Below are positions 49,497 to 56,351 of a DNA stretch of 56,351 bases, piece after piece. The DNA is from Psychrobacillus sp. OK028 (GTDB lineage: Bacteria; Bacillota; Bacilli; Bacillales_A; Planococcaceae). The stretch covers positions 1 through 56,351 of the forward strand of contig NZ_FNHY01000014.1 in NCBI RefSeq assembly GCF_900103605.1, written 5' to 3'. The notes under the pieces are model-generated. The model ran no database searches, had not been told where the DNA came from, and was given only the letters and a program-made list of their open reading frames with translations. A program made the position numbers and the translations under genes. Every line of letters starts with the position of its first letter. Position 1 is the first letter of the stretch.

Positions 49497-50229
49497 ACAG
49501 CATCTCATTTACTTCTAGTGTATATTTTCCATCATCTCCATACACATATAATGGAGGTAGTATTTTCAAGTCAGGCTTTCCATCTTTTATCCCTTCGATT
49601 AGCAATGTATTTGCCTCTTTTCCTTCTTTTGGGTAAATGAAACGAATTCTCTTTGGCTCTAATCGATTGGCTCTCATCGCAGTTATGATATCGAGAAGTC
49701 TCCCGGGACGATGAACAAAAGCTGCTTTTCCACCTTGTTTTAATAGTTCGCTAGCAGATTGAACAGCCTCATCCAATGTTAGGTGAATCTCATGTCGGGC
49801 AATTGCTAAATGCTCTTTTAAGTTTTTCTCACTTGCTTCATGAGCTGGAAAATAAGGAGGGTTACAGGTAACAACATCAAATTTTTCAGAACCAAGCTCT
49901 TTAGCAATTCCTTTTACATCTGCCTGCCTAATTGTAATTTGGTCGGTGAGATTATTAAACTGAACACTTCTTGTAGCCATATCAGCAAGTCTTTCTTGTA
50001 ATTCTACTCCTATAATTTCTGCCGTTGTTCGAGCACTTAGGAATAATGGTATTGCCCCGTTTCCTGAACAAATATCTACAATTCTTCCTTTTTTAATCGG
50101 TACATATGTAAATCTTGCGAGCAAAACTGCATCCAAAGAAAAAGAGAAAACAGAAGGACTTTGAATAATGCGTAGATCCTCTGCCAATAAATAATCGAGT
50201 CGTTCGTCATCCTTTAACCATTGTTCCAT
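49483..50229 (-). CDS. yabB: tRNA1(Val) N6-adenosine methyltransferase-like protein (YabB)
   Basis: A 248-residue SAM methyltransferase with the SAM loop [16 protein letters not shown] and the N6-adenine motif NPPY in VVTCNPPYF. It is homologous to TrmN6, which modifies A37 of tRNA1-Val in E. coli. The substrate here is inferred. The ATG at 50229 follows a GGGGG site; an extension to 50268 would cross the yabA terminator. Confidence 0.9.
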   Translation of the reverse strand: MEQWLKDDERLDYLLAEDLRIIQSPSVFSFSLDAVLLARFTYVPIKKGRIVDICSGNGAIPLFLSARTTAEIIGVELQERLADMATRSVQFNNLTDQITIRQADVKGIAKELGSEKFDVVTCNPPYFPAHEASEKNLKEHLAIARHEIHLTLDEAVQSASELLKQGGKAAFVHRPGRLLDIITAMRANRLEPKRIRFIYPKEGKEANTLLIEGIKDGKPDLKILPPLYVYGDDGKYTLEVNEMLYGKE

Positions 50230-50247
50230 AATTATTACCCCCAAGCA

Positions 50248-50289
50248 AAATAAAAGACTGACACCCACTTATGGAGTGGCATCAGTCAA
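50248..50289 (-). terminator. Terminator after yabA
   Basis: On the minus strand GACTGATGCCACT pairs with AGTGGGTGTCAGTC (small mismatches) and is followed by TTTTATTTT. Confidence 0.82.
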
Positions 50290-50293
50290 ATGT

Positions 50294-50647
50294 TTATGTG
50301 TTTTGTTTGTTTAAAAATGAAAGACAAAATAGACAATCTTCTTCTTTTCGAGAACTTCCAAAGTGAACATGACACACATGGTAGCCTTCTTGATAGAGTC
50401 GGGCTAAATTATCGTGACCCTCTCCCACATCAAACTTGTTTACTTTCTCATCTCTCATTTTTTCAAGCATTGCTTCTTTTTCGTGGATTTCATCGAGTCG
50501 TTGTCTTAAATGATTATTTTCTTGTTGTAGCGCTTCCCGTTCTTCAACCATTATCGCCACAAATTCTTTTAAAGCGCGAAATTGCAGCTGCGTGGACTCT
50601 AATTGTTTTTCAAAATCTATAATTGTATCAAAAAAATTGCGGTCCAT
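50294..50647 (-). CDS. yabA: DNA replication initiation control protein YabA
   Basis: Negative regulator of DnaA that tethers it to DnaN. In 117 residues: an N-terminal coiled coil (about 1-65, heptads [18 protein letters not shown] onward) and a C-terminal zinc domain with HVCHVHF and CLFC. The ATG at 50647 has GAGGTG eight bases upstream. It follows ricT by about 10 bp. Confidence 0.93.
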   Translation of the reverse strand: MDRNFFDTIIDFEKQLESTQLQFRALKEFVAIMVEEREALQQENNHLRQRLDEIHEKEAMLEKMRDEKVNKFDVGEGHDNLARLYQEGYHVCHVHFGSSRKEEDCLFCLSFLNKQNT

Positions 50648-50659
50648 CACACATTCACC

Positions 50660-51490
50660 TCATTGCCCCGACCATTGCACCTGATTTGTTGCATGGTTTG
50701 TAATTTCTTCTAACGTATAATCTAGAACGCGTTGTGGATCAGGTAATTCTATACGTAAAACTCGTTCCAAAATATTCATACTCACTACTCTACCTAGTCC
50801 ATCAGGTGTTTCGACTTTGTCCCCAATATCCGGCATTTGCTCTCTAGCAGTTTCATATTCATCGTTTTCATACTTCAAGCAACACATAAGTCTGCCACAA
50901 AGTCCAGAAATTTTAGATGGATTCAATGATAGGTTTTGATCTTTCGCCATTTTTATAGAAACTGGTTCAAAATCTCCTAAAAATGTAGAACAGCAAAGCA
51001 TGCGACCACAAGGACCAATACCACCTAACATTTTTGCTTCATCACGAACTCCTATTTGTCTAAGCTCAATACGAGTTCTAAATACTGATGCTAAATCTTT
51101 TACCAAATCTCGGAAGTCTACTCGACCTTCTGCAGTAAAATAGAAAATAATTTTGTTTCGGTCGAATGTATATTCAACGTCAACTAACTTCATTTCAAGA
51201 TTTCTTTCGATAATCTTCTCAGTTCCTAATGCAAGTGCTTGAGCTGATTCTAATCTATTTTCTTCTACTTGGATACGATCTTTATCCGTAGAAGGTCTTA
51301 CTACTTGTTTTAAAGGAAGTACAACATCATGTTCTCCAACTTGCTTAATAGGGACAACAACCTTACCATACTCTACTCCTCTAGCTGTTTCGACGATTAC
51401 ATAATCGTCTTTCTCTAAAGTAAAATCCACTGGATCAAAATAATATATTTTACCCGCTTTTTTAAAGCGGACTCCTACAACATTATACAA
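50660..51490 (-). CDS. ricT: PSP1-domain protein RicT (YaaT)
   Basis: Part of the RicA-RicF-RicT complex that assists RNase Y in mRNA maturation and affects sporulation and competence in B. subtilis; the complex carries iron-sulfur clusters. The 276-residue protein has the PSP1 domain (about 60-150) and conserved cysteines in GPCGRMLCCSTFL and GLCGRLMCCLKYE. The start is TTG at 51490 with AGGAGG nine bases upstream, matching the N terminus MYNVVGVRFKKAGKIYYFDP of the family. Confidence 0.94.
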   Translation of the reverse strand: MYNVVGVRFKKAGKIYYFDPVDFTLEKDDYVIVETARGVEYGKVVVPIKQVGEHDVVLPLKQVVRPSTDKDRIQVEENRLESAQALALGTEKIIERNLEMKLVDVEYTFDRNKIIFYFTAEGRVDFRDLVKDLASVFRTRIELRQIGVRDEAKMLGGIGPCGRMLCCSTFLGDFEPVSIKMAKDQNLSLNPSKISGLCGRLMCCLKYENDEYETAREQMPDIGDKVETPDGLGRVVSMNILERVLRIELPDPQRVLDYTLEEITNHATNQVQWSGQ

Positions 51491-52490
51491 AAGTAAATCC
51501 CTCCTGCAGGTTAAGCATCAACTGCTCCATCATCAGAGTCCGATTCATATTTTTATGCAAATTTTGTTTTGCATGTAAAATCATTTCTAATTGCTTCGAT
51601 AATTGCTCATACGTTGTTTGCAGGGCAATCTGCTTCCAATAAGAAATCATATCGGGAAAAGTACAATCTGCGATGGGACTTGCTTTTATAGCTACTATAT
51701 CACGATATGCGAATAGTAGTAAATCTAACGCTTGTTCTGCCTGCTCTTTTTCTTTGAGCAATGGACCAAAATCTTCATGAATACACATCAATGCATCCTG
51801 AACACTTCTTCCATTCGCTTCAACCAATTTTAACACTGATTTCCTTACAAGTCCAAACTGCTCGTCTTTTGCTAAATTAATTGCTTCTTCTACTTGATTC
51901 GTCATTTTGCAAACAGTAGAAGCCATGGAATCTGTGATTCCCTCTTCGATTAACTTTTGCTTTAAGACTCCAGCTGACATTGGAGATAGGCTAAAATGCT
52001 GACATCTAGAGCGAATAGTTGGAAGTAATGCATGCATTCGATCCGTTAATAGAATCGCCGTTATTTCACTTTGAGGCTCTTCTAAAAATTTCAACAGCGT
52101 ATTTGCTGCACTTGTATTTAATTGATCTGCATGATGTATGGCATATATTTTTCGTTGTTTTTCTATAGTTGTTTTACTTAATGCATGTACCAATTCATCT
52201 ACTTGTCCCTTTTTTATAAACTGACCATCAGGTTCCAACTGCATAAAGTTAAGATGATTGGAGGATTTTAACCTTTTACAAGATCGACATGTTTCACATG
52301 GAACATTTTTTGTCGGATTTTCGCAATAAATGAGCTGAACAAAAAATTGCATGACTTTTTCTTTCCCAGTTCCTTTTGCCCCTTCTAGAATATAAGCATG
52401 TCCTATTCGATTTTTGGATACGATTGTTTGTATTTGTTTCACTACGGTTGGTTGCATTCTTTCCACGTCCTCAATCGACCAGTTTTCCAT
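51483..52490 (-). CDS. holB: DNA polymerase III delta' subunit
   Basis: Clamp-loader subunit. The 335-residue AAA+ protein has EGAKGTGKEKVMQ in place of the P-loop, the four-cysteine zinc module C-x8-CETCRSCKRL, and FLEEPQSEITAILLTD. GTG codons upstream of the ATG at 52490 are part of the ribosome binding site (AGAGGTGG). Its 3' end overlaps ricT by 8 bp. Confidence 0.93.
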   Translation of the reverse strand: MENWSIEDVERMQPTVVKQIQTIVSKNRIGHAYILEGAKGTGKEKVMQFFVQLIYCENPTKNVPCETCRSCKRLKSSNHLNFMQLEPDGQFIKKGQVDELVHALSKTTIEKQRKIYAIHHADQLNTSAANTLLKFLEEPQSEITAILLTDRMHALLPTIRSRCQHFSLSPMSAGVLKQKLIEEGITDSMASTVCKMTNQVEEAINLAKDEQFGLVRKSVLKLVEANGRSVQDALMCIHEDFGPLLKEKEQAEQALDLLLFAYRDIVAIKASPIADCTFPDMISYWKQIALQTTYEQLSKQLEMILHAKQNLHKNMNRTLMMEQLMLNLQEGFTFV

Positions 52491-52505
52491 CACTTCCACC
52501 TCTTT

Positions 52506-52564
52506 CTAAGAAAAGCGTAAGTTCGTGCCTACTTTCTTCTACAACGAGCTTTGCCCTGGAGCTA
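52506..52564. repeat. Family A repeat remnant (A7) upstream of holB
   Basis: TAAGAAAAGCGTAAG on one side and CCCTGGAGCTACG on the other match the edges of family A units; the middle is lost. It begins about 15 bp upstream of the holB start, so it may touch the holB leader. Confidence 0.5.
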
Positions 52565-52600
52565 CGTATGTACTTAGTTATAAATAAATAATTTCTTGTG

Positions 52601-52640
52601 AAAAATCCCGCGTTTCGCATTGAGCGAAAACACGGGAAAC
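52601..52640 (-). terminator. Terminator after yaaR
   Basis: On the minus strand TTCCCGTGTTTTCGC pairs with GCGAAACGCGGGA around TCAAT, followed by TTTTTC. It ends the tmk-darA-yaaR unit. Confidence 0.87.
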
Positions 52641-53081
52641 TTACGTGTATAAATTGATAAGTAAGCCTTTTATTTCTCCAATTTTATCTAACAAGTCTAT
52701 AGAGCTTTTTTCTTGGTTTAAAATTTCTTCCGCTAATTCTACTAGTTTTTCATCAATAGTTTCCACAAGTTTTAACTTTCTTCCTTCACCAAAACGATTC
52801 CACGTATGAGACTGTTTTAATCCCATTCCGAAATCGACAGCTTCGTGCAAAAACTTTCGGATAAGCATTTTAAACTTTGCCATATCACGTAAGTTTCGTG
52901 AACGTGCTAGACGATCTCCCGCTGTGGAAATATCTCCAAGAAGTCTTGTCATCGTCTCCGTCTGCATACGCTGCTCTTGTTTTGTAATCATTTGACCAAA
53001 TTTAACAGTCTGATTTCCATTCTGTATTGCATCTTTTCGAATATTATCTATACCAACACGCATATCTTGGTTAATCTTCAC
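52641..53081 (-). CDS. yaaR: DUF327 protein YaaR
   Basis: A 146-residue, largely helical protein (MKINQDMRVGIDNIRKDAIQ, LLGDISTAGDRLARSRNLRDMAKFK, IDEKLVELAEEILNQ). It is conserved between darA and holB in Bacillales; function unknown. Confidence 0.9.
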   Translation of the reverse strand: MKINQDMRVGIDNIRKDAIQNGNQTVKFGQMITKQEQRMQTETMTRLLGDISTAGDRLARSRNLRDMAKFKMLIRKFLHEAVDFGMGLKQSHTWNRFGEGRKLKLVETIDEKLVELAEEILNQEKSSIDLLDKIGEIKGLLINLYT

Positions 53082-53105
53082 TTTTTACTACTCCTTCCCT
53101 CATTA

Positions 53106-53441
<336 letters not shown>

Positions 53442-53480
53442 TCACCCCTATTATTATTTTTCTTTTAATTATACCATGAA

Positions 53481-54122
53481 TTATCTAATAATTTCTAATT
53501 CCCGTTTGATAACTGTATATGTTTCCTCTAATACTTTCTCTACCGATTGCGAGGCATCTATTACTTGTATTCTTTCTGGATATTTTTCAACTAATGCTAA
53601 ATAACCAGCACGTACTTTCTGATGAAATGCTAAATTTTCAACATCTAATCGATTTATTTCTCGATTTTTATGTGCGTTAATTCTAGATAGTCCTACTTCT
53701 GGATCAATATCAAAAAGAAGCGTTTTTTCTGGCATCGTGTCTCCGATAGCAAACTTATTAATCGCCCATATTTCCTCTACACCAATACCACGAGCAAATC
53801 CTTGATATGCTAAAGAACTATCAATGAATCTATCACAAATTACAATTTTTCCAGCTTCTAATGCAGGAAGAATCTTCTCTACTAGATGTTGTCTTCTTGC
53901 AGCAGCATATAATAATGCCTCGGTACGGCTTTCCATCATTGTATGCTCATTATTTAAAATTATGTTACGAATCTTTTCAGAAATCATAATTCCTCCAGGC
54001 TCTCTTGTCATTACGACATCGTAGCCTTCATCTATTAATCGTTTTCCTAATAAATTCATAACAGTAGTTTTACCTGCACCCTCTGGACCCTCACTTGTTA
54101 TAAAATACCCTTTTTTTTGCAC
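53481..54122 (-). CDS. tmk: Thymidylate kinase
   Basis: Phosphorylates dTMP to dTDP. The 213-residue protein has the P-loop [11 protein letters not shown], the DR(Y/F) motif in [16 protein letters not shown] and TREPGG. It follows the decarboxylase gene by 2 bp. Confidence 0.96.
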   Translation of the reverse strand: MQKKGYFITSEGPEGAGKTTVMNLLGKRLIDEGYDVVMTREPGGIMISEKIRNIILNNEHTMMESRTEALLYAAARRQHLVEKILPALEAGKIVICDRFIDSSLAYQGFARGIGVEEIWAINKFAIGDTMPEKTLLFDIDPEVGLSRINAHKNREINRLDVENLAFHQKVRAGYLALVEKYPERIQVIDASQSVEKVLEETYTVIKRELEIIR

Positions 54123-54124
54123 AG

Positions 54125-55546
54125 TTACTCCTCCACCACATATATTAACTTTTCTTCTAGTCGATGCTCTCCTTGAAACAAAGCACCTTTTTCAATCCAC
54201 TCTTCTAATTCAGTCAGAATAGGAACTGTTATCTTTTCCCCTGGTAAGATTAATGGGATCCCTGGTGGGTATGGAACCACCATCCCCTTTGCTATTCTTC
54301 CAATTGACCTTACATAAGGGATCCATTCCCCTTGTTTCTCACTCAATAATTCCATATTCATCTGTAAAGTAGAAATAGACTTTTGATGTAAATAATCTAT
54401 ATTGTTCACACGGTCTGGGATTTCTTTTTTCAAGTTATCTATTGCATATTTTACTCGCTTTCTAATCTCCGCGAATGCATATTCATGCTCCACTTTTAGT
54501 AACGGAAGAATGAACAAAACTTGGTATGGATCCGCTAGCTCCGCATATATATTTTGTTTTTCAAAAGCTTGCTGTACCTGAAAACCAGAATACTTTCCAA
54601 CACGTATTAATAGTTTTAAGGGATCGTCTACTTTAACCACTTCCACTAATGGAATACTTTCTAAAGCTTCTATAAACACTTCTCTTCTATCCATCAACTG
54701 TTTAAAATCCATTGAACTATATCTTTCCACATAACTTCTTGCATCGTCTAGAGAAGCTAGAATTAAATAGGAGGGACTACTAGATTGTAACATTCTTAAG
54801 TATTTATTTATTTTTTTGCTATCAATCAATTGAGAACGAATATGTAAAAAGGAACCCATCGTTAATGCTGGTAATGTTTTATGTGCTGAATGCACAACAA
54901 CATCAGCTCCATATAATAACGCTGATTTTGGAAACCCCTTATTCGTTTGAAAATGCGCACCATGAGCTTCATCTACCAACACAGGCATCTGAAGACTATG
55001 GCAAAGGTTAATGATGTCCTCCAAGTCCGGTGAGGAAACCCCATAATAGTTTGGGTAGGTTAAGACAACCGCTTTAGCAAATGGATATTGTTGAATTGCC
55101 TCTTCCATTACCGTTAATGATACGTAGGATGCCGTTTTAGTTTGTTCGTCCCATTCGGGTGATACAAAAATTGGCTCAGCCCCAACTAATTCAATAGCAT
55201 GAAAAATAGATTTATGTGCATTTCGTTGTACAATAATTTGTTCTCCATACTGACAAGTTGCGAATATCATAGCTAGATTTCCAACAGTAGTACCATTCAC
55301 TAGAAAGAGACTTGCATCTGTATTATATAATTTAGTTAACAATTGCTCTGCTTCTTTTATAGCTTCCTCTGGATGGTGATAATCATCCAATCCATTTAAT
55401 TCAGTCAAGTCATATTGCATCGAATCCCTAATAGGTAGTGGCAAATTGGATAAAAGTCCATGTTTATGTCCCGGCACATGAAAAGAAATGGGCTTTTTCT
55501 TATAAAACTGCTCCAATGCTTCAACCAATGGTCTTTTCTCCTGCAT
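54125..55546 (-). CDS. yaaO: Orn/Lys/Arg decarboxylase family protein (YaaO-like)
   Basis: PLP-dependent decarboxylase of the fold I basic amino acid group, 473 residues. It shows [17 protein letters not shown], the aspartate in [11 protein letters not shown] and the PLP lysine in [17 protein letters not shown] (K223). It is shorter than inducible LdcC/SpeA forms because the N-terminal wing domain is missing, as in YaaO. Which amino acid is decarboxylated cannot be told. It is first of the run to tmk; a TATAAT lies upstream (55584-55589) without a clear -35. Confidence 0.9.
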   Translation of the reverse strand: MQEKRPLVEALEQFYKKKPISFHVPGHKHGLLSNLPLPIRDSMQYDLTELNGLDDYHHPEEAIKEAEQLLTKLYNTDASLFLVNGTTVGNLAMIFATCQYGEQIIVQRNAHKSIFHAIELVGAEPIFVSPEWDEQTKTASYVSLTVMEEAIQQYPFAKAVVLTYPNYYGVSSPDLEDIINLCHSLQMPVLVDEAHGAHFQTNKGFPKSALLYGADVVVHSAHKTLPALTMGSFLHIRSQLIDSKKINKYLRMLQSSSPSYLILASLDDARSYVERYSSMDFKQLMDRREVFIEALESIPLVEVVKVDDPLKLLIRVGKYSGFQVQQAFEKQNIYAELADPYQVLFILPLLKVEHEYAFAEIRKRVKYAIDNLKKEIPDRVNNIDYLHQKSISTLQMNMELLSEKQGEWIPYVRSIGRIAKGMVVPYPPGIPLILPGEKITVPILTELEEWIEKGALFQGEHRLEEKLIYVVEE

Positions 55547-55964
55547 GATATTACCTCACGATACGTTCTAATTTCTTTCTTCTATTATACATGAATAATT
55601 ACCAGTACAGGGATAGAAATGAGTTATAGCTCTTCAAGGCATAAAGCGCACACTTCGAATATACTATTTATTTTTGTTGCAGTTGGAATCTTAGAAGCCT
55701 CTATGGATTACATAGCTGTATTTAGATTAGAAACAAAAGAGTTACTCCAGAGCACCTCTATTTTTCAAACACTTTTCTAATATGAGATAGACAGCTGTTC
55801 CTTTTTAGTAAGATAGCTCTGAAATCTATTAAAATAGCCCATAAGCGGCTACGATTTATGGATAAATTGCTGTTAAAGCCCATAAAGGAAGCGATATAGC
55901 CCATAAAATTGTAGATATAGCCCATAACTTATAATTCAATCATATTCTCTAACAAAATCCATAA
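55547..55964. other. Gene-free interval between the rRNA operon and the decarboxylase gene
   Basis: In B. subtilis csfB, xpaC and yaaN lie in this place; none is visible here. The part near the 5S gene carries four copies of a short direct repeat (55834-55926). The part from 55600 to 55830 is AT-rich with nothing recognisable. Confidence 0.75.
55834..55926. repeat. Short direct repeats AGCCCATAA
   Basis: AGCCCATAA occurs near 55836, 55877, 55897 and 55918, three of them preceded by AT. The last three are spaced about 20 bp, and a TTTATGG upstream of the second copy can pair with its CCATAAA. Too few copies and no spacer conservation for a CRISPR. Confidence 0.75.
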
Positions 55965-55965
55965 C

Positions 55966-56003
55966 AAAAAAGTCGTTACCGATATAACTCGGTAACGACT
56001 TCT
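55966..56003 (-). terminator. Terminator of the upstream rRNA operon
   Basis: On the minus strand AAGTCGTTACCGA pairs with TCGGTAACGACTT around GTTATA, followed by TTTTG. It lies just after the 5S gene. Confidence 0.92.
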
Positions 56004-56010
56004 TCTTTGG

Positions 56011-56127
56011 TGCCCAGCGACGTCCTACTCTCACAGGGGGAGACCCCCAACTACCATCGGCGCTGAAGAGCTTAACTTCCGTGTTCGGTATGGGAACGGG
56101 TGTGACCTCTTCGCCATCATCACTAGA
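56011..56127 (-). rRNA. 5S rRNA
   Basis: On the minus strand the diagnostic GAAGAGGTCACACCCGTTCC, CCGAACACGGAAGTTAAGC, GGTAGTTGGGGG and GAGAGTAGGACGTCGC follow one another. The ends CTAGTGATG and CGTCGCTGG pair completely and set the limits to within a few bases. The end that needs RNase M5 maturation is consistent with rnmV in the window. Confidence 0.95.
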
Positions 56128-56310
56128 CTCTTCGGCTTTCAATACACATCGTACTTCTTCGTCAACTTCATTCGTTCGGTCAGTCACGTACGTTAGTACG
56201 TTCCTTTCCTCTCTCAATTGTTTCCTCGAATTACTCGTGTCTTGAAACCCTCATGTATAGAGTGTTTGTTCACTCAAAACTGGATAAACGACATTGTTTC
56301 GTTAAACAAA

Positions 56311-56351
56311 TTTGGTTAAGTCCTCGATCGATTAGTATTCGTCAGCTGCAC
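56311..56351 (-). rRNA. 23S rRNA, 3' end only (partial)
   Basis: The reverse complement of the last bases, with ACTAATCGATCGAGGACTTAACC, is the conserved 23S 3' end. It is separated from 5S by about 180 bp with no tRNA gene visible. Confidence 0.9.

Noticed and set aside
55834-55926. Possible small CRISPR array
   Set aside because: Repeats are only 9-11 bases, spacing is irregular (about 41, 20, 21), and no cas gene is near.
55936-56217. A 93-codon open frame on the minus strand near the right end
   Set aside because: It runs through the 5S rRNA gene and its terminator and has no ribosome binding site; chance frame in structural RNA.

Overview
The window reads as chromosome from a low-GC, endospore-forming Firmicute of the order Bacillales. 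The gene set and dispersed repeats fit family Planococcaceae (Psychrobacillus, Sporosarcina or Lysinibacillus-like) better than Bacillus proper, but the family assignment is inference. Sporulation genes (spoIIE, spoVT, spoVG, fin, yabP, yabQ, sspF, the two-domain abrB regulators) and recognisable sigma-E, sigma-G and sigma-H promoters support a spore former.

The segment lies between two rRNA operons on the minus strand. The right edge holds the 3' end of a 23S gene and a complete 5S gene. The left edge holds the first ~22 bases of a 16S gene with tandem P1/P2 promoters. Almost every gene is on the minus strand, so transcription runs from high to low coordinates. Read that way the order matches the B. 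subtilis origin-proximal block between rrnA and rrnJ: decarboxylase, tmk, darA, yaaR | holB, ricT, yabA | trmN6, yazA, rsmI | abrB (plus strand) | metG, tatD, yabE, rnmV, ksgA | veg, sspF, ispE, purR, ridA, spoVG | glmU, prs, rplY(ctc), pth, fin, mfd | spoVT | murJ-like, mazG(yabN), rqcP | yabP, yabQ, divIC | yabR | (accessory c-di-GMP/DinB genes) | tRNA-Met and tRNA-Glu (plus) | spoIIE, tilS, hpt, ftsH | coaX, hslO, yacD | (accessory rsbQ plus PAS-GGDEF, plus strand) | cysK | pabB, pabA, pabC, folP, folB, folK, yazB, dusB | lysS.

Relative to B. subtilis several genes are absent from their expected places: yabS/yabT between spoIIE and tilS, yabG between ksgA and veg, and csfB/xpaC/yaaN between the rRNA operon and the decarboxylase gene. 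Two insertions touch cyclic-di-GMP signalling: an RsbQ-type hydrolase next to an RsbP-like PAS domain fused to a GGDEF domain, and a YkuI-type EAL protein whose metal-binding aspartates are replaced.

The most unusual content is non-coding. Intergenic pockets (17.9-18.2, 24.8-25.1, 28.5-29.4, 40.7-40.95, 48.3 and 52.5 kb) carry at least three families of palindromic repeats, labelled A, B and C here. Copies of A and of C keep the same architecture while the stem sequence changes on both arms. Family A borders coincide with the stop codons of spoIIE and rsmI. A fourth short direct repeat lies beside the right-hand 5S gene. All calls come from reading the sequence; no database search was run.
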